Assembly (NCBI RefSeq): GCF_023715155.1
Contig: NZ_JAMBNQ010000005.1
Span: 107,433-171,432 of the forward strand
DNA: 64,000 bases
Reading direction: 5' to 3'
Source of the DNA: Neobacillus mesonae
GTDB lineage: Bacteria > Bacillota > Bacilli > Bacillales > Cytobacillaceae
Shown here one piece after another: positions 53,902 to 62,919 of this stretch. The position numbers and the translations under genes are program-made. A model generated the notes under the pieces. The model ran no database searches. It was not told the origin of the DNA and was given only the letters and a program-made list of their open reading frames with translations. Within the stretch, counting starts at the first letter, position 1. Each line of letters begins with the position of its first letter.

Positions 53902-54942
53902 TTATTTCCCAATAAACATTTGCGACCAATGTTTTCCTGCATTTTCAAATCCTACGCCAATGTGGGTATATTTTGTGCTAAGAATATTAGCTCTATGCCC
54001 TTCACTATTCATCCAGGCAGTCACCACTTCTTTTGGTGTCTGCTGTCCTTGAGCAATGTTTTCTCCTGCGGATTTATACGTAACTCCAAAATCCCGCATC
54101 ATATCAAATGGGGAACCATATGTTGGGCTGGTATGAGAAAAATAATGATTTTGCTGCATATCTGCCGCCTTTTTCTGAGCCACACTGCTTAACTGGGTAT
54201 CTGCTTTCAAGTCTGAAAGGCCTTTTTTCCTGCGCTCCACGTTTGTTAAATCAATTACCTGGCGGGCAAATTCACTAATGTTTCCTGTTGCAGCCTGGTT
54301 TTTAGGCGCTGTCTGCTGTGCTGGTGCCTGTTGTTTTTGATTTGGTGCCGGCTTCTGGGCTGGAGCTTGCTGTTTTTGATTCGGTGCCGGCTGCATTGGC
54401 TTTTGCTTCTCAGGTGTCTGTGTTGGCACCTTATTCTCTGTTCCCCTATTCGGCTGCTGCTGATCCTGTTGTGGAACATTAGGCATTACCGCTGAAAATT
54501 GTCCATAATACGGTCCAAACCCTTTGAAGAAACTAGTATCAAAGCGGTCTTCCTTGCCAACCGGTACATATTGGTATTTTGCATCCTGGATGACAATCGC
54601 TTTCGTTTCTGGATATTGATCACTATTTAATGTTGTTTGATAGGCCGAAATCATGGGTTTGTTCGTTCTATCCCGGTTTTTTGGATCAAATAGATTTAAA
54701 TCAAGATCATTGTCATTATCGTTTCTGTAATCCTCAGTCAACGGCCCGTTATGGTCAAACCCGTCATTGTTGCGGACATTACGTACATCGTTTAAATCGG
54801 TATTCCTATTGGTAACATTAAGACCCACGCGGTCATTCCGATCATTCATTTCGTCTAATCCGGCTCTGTCATTATTATTACAAGCAGCCAGTCCTAATGT
54901 AAGCATGGCTGTTATACATAATCCTGCTGATTTCTTTATCAC
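53902..54942 (-). CDS. CAP/SCP-domain lipoprotein (YkwD-like)
   Basis: A 346-residue exported protein. The GTG start at 54942 gives a lipoprotein signal ending LGLAAC (lipobox Cys about residue 21). A low-complexity Asn/Asp-rich segment (about 22-90) follows, then a Gln/Pro-rich linker with two near-identical APNQKQQAPAQ copies (about 200-225), and a C-terminal CAP domain (about 230-345). CAP motifs are NVERRKKGLSDL, HYFSHTSPTYGSPF, the SAGENIAQGQ loop and WMNSEGHRANILS. B. subtilis YkwD-like proteins are spore or envelope associated. An AAAGGAGG SD is 7 bases upstream. Confidence 0.92.
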   Translation of the reverse strand: MIKKSAGLCITAMLTLGLAACNNNDRAGLDEMNDRNDRVGLNVTNRNTDLNDVRNVRNNDGFDHNGPLTEDYRNDNDNDLDLNLFDPKNRDRTNKPMISAYQTTLNSDQYPETKAIVIQDAKYQYVPVGKEDRFDTSFFKGFGPYYGQFSAVMPNVPQQDQQQPNRGTENKVPTQTPEKQKPMQPAPNQKQQAPAQKPAPNQKQQAPAQQTAPKNQAATGNISEFARQVIDLTNVERRKKGLSDLKADTQLSSVAQKKAADMQQNHYFSHTSPTYGSPFDMMRDFGVTYKSAGENIAQGQQTPKEVVTAWMNSEGHRANILSTKYTHIGVGFENAGKHWSQMFIGK

Positions 54943-55149
54943 CCGTAATTCCTCCTTTGGCAAAAAGAATGATTTTCTTCTTGCACTTCTATTTTTTTAA
55001 TTTTACGGGTAAAGTATTAATGGTAATTAACGCAAAAAAGACAGGTTAATTTTACCTGTCTTTCTTTCCTATTGGTCCGATTGCAGCTCCTATAAACTCC
55101 GTCAATAAAGGCCAAAAATCGGACTTTTTGCAAAGATTTGTTTTTTTAT

Positions 55150-56316
55150 TTAAGCATACATTTTTTCCTCTTCTTTTTGGAAAAAGCTCTTCATTGCATG
55201 AAATACGTCGGCCTTTTGCTTTAAAATATAGTATTTAAAGCTCTCATCTTTAATGTTTTTATATGCAGACATTAGGGTAGAATGACGGTTGTACTGATTA
55301 ACTTCACCATAGCCAAACATATTGGAAACCTTCATTAATTCTTCCACAAGTTTAACACACCGGGCATTATCGGATGTGAGATTATCACCGTCTGAAAAGT
55401 GGAATGGATAAATGTTAAACTTTCGCGGATTATATTTTGTATCAATAATTTCCAATGCTTTGCGATAGGCAGACGAACAAATCGTTCCACCGCTTTCCCC
55501 TTTAGAGAAGAAGTCTTCTTCGGACACTACTTTTGCCTCTGTATGATGGGCAATAAATTCAATTTCTACCGTCTCATATTTTGTTCGCAAAAAGCGGGTC
55601 ATCCAGAAGAAAAAGCTGCGGGCCATATATTTTTCCCAAATCCCCATACTTCCGCTTGTGTCCATCATTGCAATAACAACTGCTTTAGAATCTGGCTTTA
55701 AAACCTCATTCCAGGTTTTGAATTTCAAATCATCTTTGTAAATTGGATGGAATCCCGGCTTTCCGCTCATTGCATTTCTTTTAAAAGCGGAAATCATGGT
55801 TCGTTTTTTATCAATATTCCCCATGAGCCCAGTTTTCCTAATGTCATTGAACTCAATGTTTTCAATAAGATGTTCCTGTTCCTCTTTTTTCTTTAAATTT
55901 GGAAGCTCTAATTGTTTAAAAAGCGCTTCCTCCAGCTCCATTAATGATACTTCTGCTTCGAAATAATCTTCGCCGGCCTGATCCCCGGCTCCCTGCCCTT
56001 TCCCAGGGCCACGCTCTGCACCTGATCCATCGCGTGCCACTACATCACCAACTTGACTGTCACCATTACCTTGGCCAACATGCTTATTTTTGTCATAGTT
56101 ATATCGAATCTTGTATTCGTCTAATGAGCGAATTGGGATTTTCACCACATCTCTACCATTAGACATGATAATACTCTCTTCTGTAATTAAATCTGGAAGA
56201 TTATTGCGAATGGCCTCTTGAACTTTTTCCTGGTGCCGCTGCTGATCATCGTGGCCTTTACGGTGGAGGGACCAATCTTCTTTTGAGATCACAAACTGAT
56301 GGTTATCACCTGTCAT
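55150..56316 (-). CDS. yhbH: Sporulation protein YhbH
   Basis: A 388-residue YhbH/YeaH protein. It begins with [21 protein letters not shown] and a basic region, and the C-terminal half is a von Willebrand factor A-like fold with the MIDAS-like DTSGSMG motif (about residue 215) and [14 protein letters not shown]. In spore-formers it is expressed with prkA and needed for normal spores; in proteobacteria YeaH partners YeaG. The last 240 bases of gap separate it from prkA, which is on the same strand upstream. AAGGAGG precedes the ATG. Confidence 0.95.
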   Translation of the reverse strand: MTGDNHQFVISKEDWSLHRKGHDDQQRHQEKVQEAIRNNLPDLITEESIIMSNGRDVVKIPIRSLDEYKIRYNYDKNKHVGQGNGDSQVGDVVARDGSGAERGPGKGQGAGDQAGEDYFEAEVSLMELEEALFKQLELPNLKKKEEQEHLIENIEFNDIRKTGLMGNIDKKRTMISAFKRNAMSGKPGFHPIYKDDLKFKTWNEVLKPDSKAVVIAMMDTSGSMGIWEKYMARSFFFWMTRFLRTKYETVEIEFIAHHTEAKVVSEEDFFSKGESGGTICSSAYRKALEIIDTKYNPRKFNIYPFHFSDGDNLTSDNARCVKLVEELMKVSNMFGYGEVNQYNRHSTLMSAYKNIKDESFKYYILKQKADVFHAMKSFFQKEEEKMYA

Positions 56317-56493
56317 TAATACCCCTCCTTAAAAATTTTTTTATACATGCACACATTTTTAGCCATAACATACAATAACGCGAGTGTAAAAATAGATAAA
56401 AGATAGATTACTTTATCCTATGCAGAAACCAAGAATAATTTACAAGGAATTTAGACAATTGGTTATTCGCCTATAAAAATGGACAAGATTTTG

Positions 56494-56526
56494 AAAAAAA
56501 CAGACTGGCAGAGATTTCCGCCAGTC
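56494..56526 (-). terminator. Terminator between prkA and yhbH
   Basis: GACTGGC (56503-56509) pairs with GCCAGTC (56520-56526), and A-run 56494-56500 gives the minus-strand U-tract. Readthrough or a separate yhbH promoter is implied. Confidence 0.7.
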
Positions 56527-56550
56527 GTTTATTTTTTAACCATAAATCCC

Positions 56551-58446
56551 TTACCGGTTTAATAAGCTTCCAACATAACGCAATAATTCATTAGCGGATG
56601 TGGAATTATAACCATGTTCATCAATTAAGCGGGCCACAACGTCGTTAATTTTCTTAAGCTGCTGCTCATCCGGTGTTTTAGTGGAAGTTGTAATCTTGAC
56701 GACATCCTTCAAGTCTGCAAATAGCTTTTTCTGGATTGCTTCACGAAGACGGTCATGAGAATTGTAATCAAAACGCTTGCCTTTACGAGCAAAGGCTGAA
56801 ATTCTAATTAAGATTTCTTCTCTGAATGCTTTCTTGGCATTTTCGGAAATACCAATTTGCTCTTCGATGGAACGCATTAGCTTCTCATCCGGATTAATTT
56901 CTTCACCAGTTAATGGATCTCTTAGTTTTGCCTTGTTACAATAGGCTTCCACATTATCGAGATAATTGTCCATTAATGTCTTGGCAGACTCTTCATATGA
57001 ATAAACAAATGCCTTTTGAACCTCTTTTTTGGCAATATTATCATACTCTTTACGTGCTATTGAAATATAATTCAAATAGCGCTCACGCTGCTCTTGGGTA
57101 ATCGAAGGATGTTGGTCAAGGCCATCCTTTAACGACTTTAACACATCAAGCGCATTAATTGATGGCACCTCTTTACGAATAATTGTAGAAGAAATCCGAT
57201 TAATCACGTACCGCGGATCGATACCGCTCATTCCTTCATCCGGATGTTCTTTCTTCATTTCATTCACATCGGCACTATTAAATCCTTCAACAAGCTGACC
57301 ATCATAAAGCCGCATTTTCTTTACTAGGTCGACATCGCCTTTTTTTGGTTCTTTAAGGCGGGTCAAAATGGTGAACATGGCGGCTACTCTTAATGTGTGC
57401 GGCGCAATATGCACATCTGCCACATCACTTTCATGAATCATCTTTTCATATATTCTTTCTTCCTGAGACACTTTCAAATTATATGGAATTGGCATGACAA
57501 TAATTCTTGAATGGAGTGCTTCATTTTTCTTATTTGAAATGAAGGAGCGGTATTCTGTTTCGTTTGTATGTGCCACAATTAACTCATCGGCACTTATGAG
57601 TGCAAATCTGCCTGCTTTGAAATTGCCTTCTTGTGTCAAGGATAGCAAATGCCACAGGAATTTTTCATCACACTTTAACATTTCCTGGAATTCCATCATC
57701 CCGCGGTTTGCTTTATTGAGTTCCCCGTCAAACCGATAGGCACGCGGGTCAGATTCAGAACCAAATTCAGCAATTGTGGAAAAGTCAATACTTCCAGTTA
57801 AATCCGCGATATCTTGTGATTTCGGATCAGATGGACTGAATGTTCCAATTCCCACCCGTTTGTCTTCAGAGAAGAAAATTCTTTCTACTAATACATCTTC
57901 TATTCTGCCCCCATACTCTTGCTCAAGACGCATCATATTGAGCGGTGACAGGTTTCCTTCAATACGGATACCATATTCATCAAAGAAATCTTGTCTTAGA
58001 TGATGGGGAATTAAATGGAGCGGATCTTCATGCATTGGACACCCTTTAATTGCAAAAATGGATCCGCGGTCTGTAAGGGAATACTGCTCAAGCCCTCTTT
58101 TCAGCATAGTAACAAGTGTTGATTTTCCTCCGCTGACAGGACCCATAAGAAGAAGAATCCGTTTCCTGACATCAAGCCTTTTGGCTGCCGGATGAAAATA
58201 TTCCTCCACCAATTTTTCCAGTGCTTCCTCTAACCCAAATAGCTGATGGCTAAAGAAATTGTACTTTCTCGTCCCTTTTTCTTCTTCAATACCGGCATCT
58301 CTAATCATATTATAAACTCGAGAATGTGCTGACTGTGCTACCCATGGCTTTTCCTTTAACAACTCCAAATAATCGCCAAAAGTTCCTTCCCAACGAAGTT
58401 TTTCTTCTTCTTCACGAAACATCTCGATTTTTTTTAAAATATCCAT
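56551..58446 (-). CDS. prkA: Serine protein kinase PrkA
   Basis: A 631-residue AAA-type protein kinase expressed in the mother cell of B. subtilis. The Walker A is LLMGPVSGGKSTLV (about residue 99), and DEYGIRIEGNLSP follows. The C-terminal part is an alpha-helical PrkA-kinase region (SYEESAKTLMDNYLDNVEAY) distantly like a protein kinase. Some authors consider it mainly an AAA+ protease-like factor. Same strand as yhbH, which lies downstream behind a hairpin. GGGAGGG SD. Confidence 0.97.
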   Translation of the reverse strand: MDILKKIEMFREEEEKLRWEGTFGDYLELLKEKPWVAQSAHSRVYNMIRDAGIEEEKGTRKYNFFSHQLFGLEEALEKLVEEYFHPAAKRLDVRKRILLLMGPVSGGKSTLVTMLKRGLEQYSLTDRGSIFAIKGCPMHEDPLHLIPHHLRQDFFDEYGIRIEGNLSPLNMMRLEQEYGGRIEDVLVERIFFSEDKRVGIGTFSPSDPKSQDIADLTGSIDFSTIAEFGSESDPRAYRFDGELNKANRGMMEFQEMLKCDEKFLWHLLSLTQEGNFKAGRFALISADELIVAHTNETEYRSFISNKKNEALHSRIIVMPIPYNLKVSQEERIYEKMIHESDVADVHIAPHTLRVAAMFTILTRLKEPKKGDVDLVKKMRLYDGQLVEGFNSADVNEMKKEHPDEGMSGIDPRYVINRISSTIIRKEVPSINALDVLKSLKDGLDQHPSITQEQRERYLNYISIARKEYDNIAKKEVQKAFVYSYEESAKTLMDNYLDNVEAYCNKAKLRDPLTGEEINPDEKLMRSIEEQIGISENAKKAFREEILIRISAFARKGKRFDYNSHDRLREAIQKKLFADLKDVVKITTSTKTPDEQQLKKINDVVARLIDEHGYNSTSANELLRYVGSLLNR

Positions 58447-58649
58447 GTATACCCTCCCCCTGCTCTTAAATCAGAGACGATTAATATACTCTATGCGCCT
58501 AATCAATTGAACATGCGTAAACAAGAAGTATTCGTTTCTTACTTTTTTGTTTTCTTTAAATCTTGCCCTTTTCATTTTTCAAAGATAGGCTATAATAAAG
58601 CTATATGTATAAATTGAAAATATAATGATGAAGGGTGGATTACATAACA

Positions 58650-58742
58650 ATGAGCTTATTCCTAATCATTTGCGTAATGATCGCATTCTTAGCGGCAATT
58701 TTAACCTCAGGATTTAATGATAAACCAGGGAAAAATAATTAA
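58650..58742 (+). CDS. 30-residue single-span membrane peptide
   Basis: Translation gives MSLFLIICVMIAFLAAILTS followed by GFNDKPGKNN. One hydrophobic helix with a short basic cytosolic tail. The SD is weak (GAAGGGTGG about 11 bases upstream). A terminator directly follows the stop. It is a second tiny membrane peptide of the same style as that at 2526-2612, and I cannot name a family. Confidence 0.45.
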   Translation: MSLFLIICVMIAFLAAILTSGFNDKPGKNN

Positions 58743-58747
58743 GAAAA

Positions 58748-58776
58748 AAAGGACTGCACACAGATGCGGTCCTTTT
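58748..58776 (+). terminator. Terminator after the 30-residue peptide gene
   Basis: AAAGGACTGC pairs with GCGGTCCTTTT with one mismatch, then T-rich. The convergent trmL gene ends at 58799. Confidence 0.7.
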
Positions 58777-58798
58777 CATTGAACAGGATTTATGAATG

Positions 58799-59290
58799 TC
58801 AGTGTTCCGGCTCTTTTTTGATTAAATTTGGATAATCCTGCTGTCTTAACACTTCGTAGACTAGAATGGCTGCGGTGTTGGACAAGTTTAAAGCGCGGAC
58901 CTTTTGGTTCATTGGAATGCGTAATGCCCGGTCGACATTTTGTTCAATAACCTCTTTCAGAAGCCCAGTCGATTCCTTGCCAAAAATGAAGTAATAATTT
59001 TTATTTGTGTCACTATAATCAAACGAACTATGCCGCTTTTCACCGTATTTTGTTAAATAGAAAAATTCTCCGCCTTTATTTTTCTCAAAAAATTCATCTA
59101 ATGAATCGTAAAAAATAATATTGACGAACTCCCAGTAGTCCAAACCGGCTCTTTTTAACATTTTATCATCTGTTGAAAACCCTAACGGCCGAATTAAATG
59201 TAAAGTGGTATTGGTTGCTGCACAAGTACGGGCAATGTTACCGGTGTTTGCAGGAATTTCCGGCTGGTATAATACTACATGCACTGACAC
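58799..59290 (-). CDS. trmL: tRNA (cytidine(34)-2'-O)-methyltransferase
   Basis: A 163-residue SPOUT methyltransferase (CspR/TrmL), which 2'-O-methylates the wobble base of certain leucine tRNAs. The N-terminus HVVLYQPEIPANTGNIARTCAATN-like block (NTGNIARTCAATNTTLHLI), FGKESTGLL (SAM loop) and the C-terminal knot region NLSNTAAILVYEVLRQQ are present. GTG 59290 is chosen because GAGGTG is 6 bases upstream and the product then aligns with B. subtilis CspR; the GTG at 59299 overlaps the SD. Downstream gene order (queG, yhbB) matches the yhb region. Confidence 0.94.
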   Translation of the reverse strand: MSVHVVLYQPEIPANTGNIARTCAATNTTLHLIRPLGFSTDDKMLKRAGLDYWEFVNIIFYDSLDEFFEKNKGGEFFYLTKYGEKRHSSFDYSDTNKNYYFIFGKESTGLLKEVIEQNVDRALRIPMNQKVRALNLSNTAAILVYEVLRQQDYPNLIKKEPEH

Positions 59291-59360
59291 GTTTCTCACC
59301 TCTATAAAAAACTCTACTTGCCATTATACCATATCCGCCCGCAGCTCAGTACAAGATGGT

Positions 59361-60236
59361 TTAACCATCAACAATAGTAAAAAACCTATATTTTATATTC
59401 GGAGTATAAGCGGAGGAATCTTCATATGCCCAATACCTCATCCGGCTGTTATAAGTATTGGCATTCACCAATGGCATACCGAAAGCATCCTTACCCGTGA
59501 CAATGGTATTATGATTAAACCTTCCGTCACCTTCAAAATCATAACAAATCACGTCACCTAAATGAAGCTGTTCCGGACCGCTTACCTCTTTTGCTCTCAG
59601 CCCGCTTTTAGAACTGCCTAAGTAATTTTTTAGTGAATGAGCTACAGCCCAGCTATAACTCCAATTGGAATGCGCGTACCACCACCCTAAACCTCGGTTT
59701 GGCTGCCCTCTCATCGGTGCCTCACCCGCATGAAGACATTGAGAAATATAGTTGGTGCAATTATTTTCAAATTTTTTAAAGGCCGGATTATACGTATTCC
59801 ACCATCGTTCCGCGTATTGAACAGCTTTTAGGCGGTTATAGCTGTAGCTTTTCCGTTCCTCATACTCCGCTTCAATATCTGTTGAAATGGAAAGGGGGTC
59901 ACTTTCCATCATGGGAGGATTTACTTCCTCATCCATAATCAGGGCTCCTTTATAAAACTTTGCAACCCTCTCTTCCGCCTCTTCTTCCATATAAAGATTT
60001 CCCTTTTGTTTAATTAAATACTGATAATGGGTCAAATATTTGACATTTTCAAATTCATCATCATTTTTTGTTTCAAGTATTTTACCACTAGCTTTTACTT
60101 TTACTATCTCTGCAGATCTTTTTATTAAAGATTCAAGCTTTTTTTCAGCTTTTGAAAAAATATCCCGGGAATTTCGCTGATTTCCGACAAATTGCTGCAC
60201 TCTAAACTCAAAAAGGTCTTGAAGAGCCTCCTGCAT
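59361..60236 (-). CDS. yhbB: Putative amidase-domain protein (YhbB-like)
   Basis: A 291-residue protein with a poorly conserved N-terminal half and a C-terminal amidase_6 domain (about residues 135-290). The domain carries FENNCTNYISQCLHAG with a Cys in the NCTNYISQ motif, and LHLGDVICYDFEGDGRFNHNTIVTG with the His, the layout of an NlpC/P60- or CHAP-like cysteine hydrolase. B. subtilis YhbB shows this pair. No export signal is visible, so it may act after mother-cell lysis or inside the spore. A GGAG SD lies about 12 bases upstream. Confidence 0.85.
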   Translation of the reverse strand: MQEALQDLFEFRVQQFVGNQRNSRDIFSKAEKKLESLIKRSAEIVKVKASGKILETKNDDEFENVKYLTHYQYLIKQKGNLYMEEEAEERVAKFYKGALIMDEEVNPPMMESDPLSISTDIEAEYEERKSYSYNRLKAVQYAERWWNTYNPAFKKFENNCTNYISQCLHAGEAPMRGQPNRGLGWWYAHSNWSYSWAVAHSLKNYLGSSKSGLRAKEVSGPEQLHLGDVICYDFEGDGRFNHNTIVTGKDAFGMPLVNANTYNSRMRYWAYEDSSAYTPNIKYRFFTIVDG

Positions 60237-60331
60237 AGAGATGAATTCACTCCTTTCTTTTCATACATATGAAGGAAAGGTAAAATTAACATTAAAATTA
60301 ACATTAAAAATATGGAGAAGGTTATGAGTTC

Positions 60332-61471
60332 TCAATTCTGGTCAATCAAGGCTAATCCTTTATTAATTTCTTGAATTACCTCTGGTGCGGTTTCTGATTT
60401 CTTGGCTTTTTTTAATGCGTTATAGGCGGTTTGCCCGCCAATTTTTCCGAGAGCCCAGGCAGCAGTTCCTTTGGTAACTGGGCTTGCCTCATTTTCTAAG
60501 ACATCTATCAAGTCCTGAACAGCTGTTTCGTCTTTAAAATGTGCAAGGGCAATGATCGCATTTCTCTGAATAGGCTTTTTCCCGCGCCAGGATCCTGAAA
60601 CATGTCCAAATTTCAGTTTAAATTCACGATTGCTTAATTTTAAAATTGGTTTGAGCAGTGGTTTAGCAATCTCAGGTTCAGGTTCCATTTCTTTATGAAA
60701 GGAAAAATTTATACCCTTATTATATGGACAGGATGTTTGGCAAGAGTCACAGCCATATAGACGATTTCCAATTTTCTCCCTAAATTCTTCTGGAATCAAT
60801 CCTTTAGTTTGCGTTAAAAAAGAAATGCAGCGCTGGGCATTGATTTGTCCACCCTGCACCAATGCACCTGTTGGACAAGCATCAAGACATTTCGTACAAG
60901 AACCACACATATCCTCCACCTGTGAATCCGGTGTAAAAGGAAGGCTGGTTATCATTTCTCCAATATAAACATAGGAACCATATTCCGGAGTAATGACTGC
61001 ACAGTTTTTTCCGCTCCATCCAATACCTGCCCTTACCGCAACTGCCCGGTCAGAAAGTTCCCCGGTATCAACCATTGATTTCAACCGTGCATCCGGCACC
61101 TTGGATAATATAAATTCCTCCAGTTTTTGGAGTCTGTCCCTGATAATATCATGGTAATCCAGCCCCCATGAAGCACGGCAAAATATCCCTCTTCTTTCGC
61201 CCCTTTTGCTTTCTACACGGATCTTCATTTTTGCTGGGTAAGCAAGCGCAATCGAAATAATTGATCTTGGCTTTTCCATTAATAAAGCTGGATTGGTCCG
61301 TTTCTCAATATCAGGTTCTTCAAACCCTGATTGAAAACCCAGTTCCTGCTGTCGAATCAAACGATTTTTTAATTCAGTAAAAGGGGTTGCAGCAGCAAAT
61401 CCGATTTTATCAATTCCAATAGTTTTACTAAAGGCGATGATTTCTTCCTTAAATTTGTTATAGTCTTGCAT
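60332..61471 (-). CDS. queG: Epoxyqueuosine reductase QueG
   Basis: A 379-residue iron-sulfur, cobalamin-dependent enzyme that reduces epoxyqueuosine to queuosine in tRNA. The N-terminal reductase domain is followed by two 4Fe-4S motifs (CGSCTKCLDACPTGAL about residue 180 and CDSCQTSCPYNK about 235) and a HEAT-like C-terminus (GTAAWALGKIGGQTAYNAL). The start at ATG 61471 gives MQDYNKFKEEIIAFSK; the SD is only moderate (AAGTGAAGTGA). The ORF extends 12 codons upstream. B. subtilis YhbA/QueG is in the same yhb neighbourhood. Confidence 0.94.
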   Translation of the reverse strand: MQDYNKFKEEIIAFSKTIGIDKIGFAAATPFTELKNRLIRQQELGFQSGFEEPDIEKRTNPALLMEKPRSIISIALAYPAKMKIRVESKRGERRGIFCRASWGLDYHDIIRDRLQKLEEFILSKVPDARLKSMVDTGELSDRAVAVRAGIGWSGKNCAVITPEYGSYVYIGEMITSLPFTPDSQVEDMCGSCTKCLDACPTGALVQGGQINAQRCISFLTQTKGLIPEEFREKIGNRLYGCDSCQTSCPYNKGINFSFHKEMEPEPEIAKPLLKPILKLSNREFKLKFGHVSGSWRGKKPIQRNAIIALAHFKDETAVQDLIDVLENEASPVTKGTAAWALGKIGGQTAYNALKKAKKSETAPEVIQEINKGLALIDQN

Positions 61472-61605
61472 TTTGTTATTCACTTCACTTAAAAAGATTG
61501 TAGGCATATATCAAAAAACTAAATTTTTTTCGTTGAAACCATGAATTATTAGCTGTTCTCCAATTTATGATAAACTATTTTTAATGAATTTTGGAGGTGG
61601 AGTTG

Positions 61606-62277
61606 TTGGAAATTCAACTTTCAACGGAATTAACAGAGCTGATTCCCCATTTTAAAATGGGAGTAATTGAATATCAAAATATCATTGTTGAAGATTCGCC
61701 GCAAATGCTTAAAGGACGTCTTCAGCTGTTTCAAGAATCGATTTATTTTGACTTAGAGGATCATAATTTAACAGAGATTCCAGGGATTCAAGAATGGCGT
61801 GCTATTTTTAAAAAGACAGGCAAGGATCCAAATCGCTATCGTCATTCAGCAGAAGCATTATTTAGAAGAGTTAAAAAGCAAAACTACCTTCCTTCTATTC
61901 AAAGTGCAACAGATTTAAATAACTTTTTCTCGCTGAAGTATCAAGTTCCAATAGGGGTTTATGATATGGATTTCATCGAGGGTCCTATAGAAATTCGAAT
62001 TGGCGGGGAAAATGAAGAATACATAGGATTAAATGGAAGGTCAAATTCTCTGAACCGGCTAATTATTTCTGCCGACCATAAAGGACCATTTGGAAGTCCA
62101 TTTGTTGATTCGGAAAGAACGGCTGTTACGAAAAATACAAAAAACGCCCTGCAGTTGATCTATCTGCGTCCTTCAACCAGCCTGGAGGAAGCTAAAAAAC
62201 TAACAGAGTCGTTAATGACCATGTTCACACAAATAAGCGGTGGAGAAAGCAAATGTTATTTATTGGGATCTGAATAA
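61606..62277 (+). CDS. B3/B4 domain protein (tRNA-synthetase beta-domain-like)
   Basis: A 223-residue protein matching the B3/B4 domain of phenylalanyl-tRNA synthetase beta. Family positions include the KKTGKDPNRYRHSAEALFRRV helix (about residue 68), the LNNFFSLKYQVPIGVYDMDFIEG segment (about 110) and GRSNSLNRLIISADHKGPFGSP. Stand-alone B3/B4 proteins are thought to edit or sense misacylated tRNA, but this is not established here. TTG 61606 has a GGAGG SD 8 bases upstream; the TTG at 61591 overlaps it. Confidence 0.88.
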   Translation: MEIQLSTELTELIPHFKMGVIEYQNIIVEDSPQMLKGRLQLFQESIYFDLEDHNLTEIPGIQEWRAIFKKTGKDPNRYRHSAEALFRRVKKQNYLPSIQSATDLNNFFSLKYQVPIGVYDMDFIEGPIEIRIGGENEEYIGLNGRSNSLNRLIISADHKGPFGSPFVDSERTAVTKNTKNALQLIYLRPSTSLEEAKKLTESLMTMFTQISGGESKCYLLGSE

Positions 62278-62637
62278 TTTTTTAGTGGTGAACCTCTTCA
62301 ATTAAACCATATGTGGAGGTTCCTTCTTTTCTATTGCCTCGATTTTTCTTTATTGGGGATTGATGTATCTGGACTTATTGACTTGTCTGGACTTACCGGA
62401 AATACAGATTCTCCTCTTTTACAGGCAATCCTGTCTTCCTGCATTGCTATAAATGATGTTTTTTTTCTTCACGGGCAACCCATTCTTGCATTAACAGTGT
62501 GCATTCAAGGGCACACCAGCTTCTTTTAAAACTCAGCAAAGCCATTTTCCCTTTAATTAAGCAATAGAACCCTTTAAAAAATAAAAAACGCAATACATCG
62601 TTCTAATTGAAACAATATACTGCGTTGTTAATATGTA
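62278..62637. other. Intergenic gap before the tRNA gene
   Basis: About 360 bases. A hairpin GAACCTC (62290-62296) / GAGGTTC (62316-62322) followed by a T-rich tail is the probable terminator of the B3/B4 gene. A 72-codon open frame (62311-62529) starts inside that hairpin and has no SD, so I do not call it. Confidence 0.45.
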
Positions 62638-62711
62638 TGGAGCGGGTGATGGGAATCGAACCCACAACAACAGCTTGGAAGGCTGTGGTTTTACCACTAA
62701 ACTACACCCGC
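62638..62711 (-). tRNA. tRNA-Gly (anticodon UCC), CCA encoded
   Basis: Read on the minus strand: acceptor GCGGGTG / CACCCGC, D-arm TAGTTTAGTGGTAAAAC, anticodon stem ACAGC / GCTGT around CTTCCAA (TCC), and T-arm TTCGATTC. The CCA end is encoded at 62638-62640. Confidence 0.97.
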
Positions 62712-62919
62712 GCGAATATCCCTATTCTATTCACTTAACACCAAATATTTTAACGAATATTTGTCTATTTCATGAACAATTGACTTTTATAATATTACAT
62801 ACCTTTTATTACTTCGTCAAGTATTTTTCGACAGCTTTTGTCGAATGTTTTTGCAAGAAAAATATTTTTTTGAACATACTATTCAAGAATTTCAAATTTT
62901 ATACATGCAGGAGTTAAAA

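Noticed and set aside
62311..62529. 72-codon open frame after the B3/B4 gene
   Set aside because: It begins inside a terminator hairpin with no SD and has unlikely composition.
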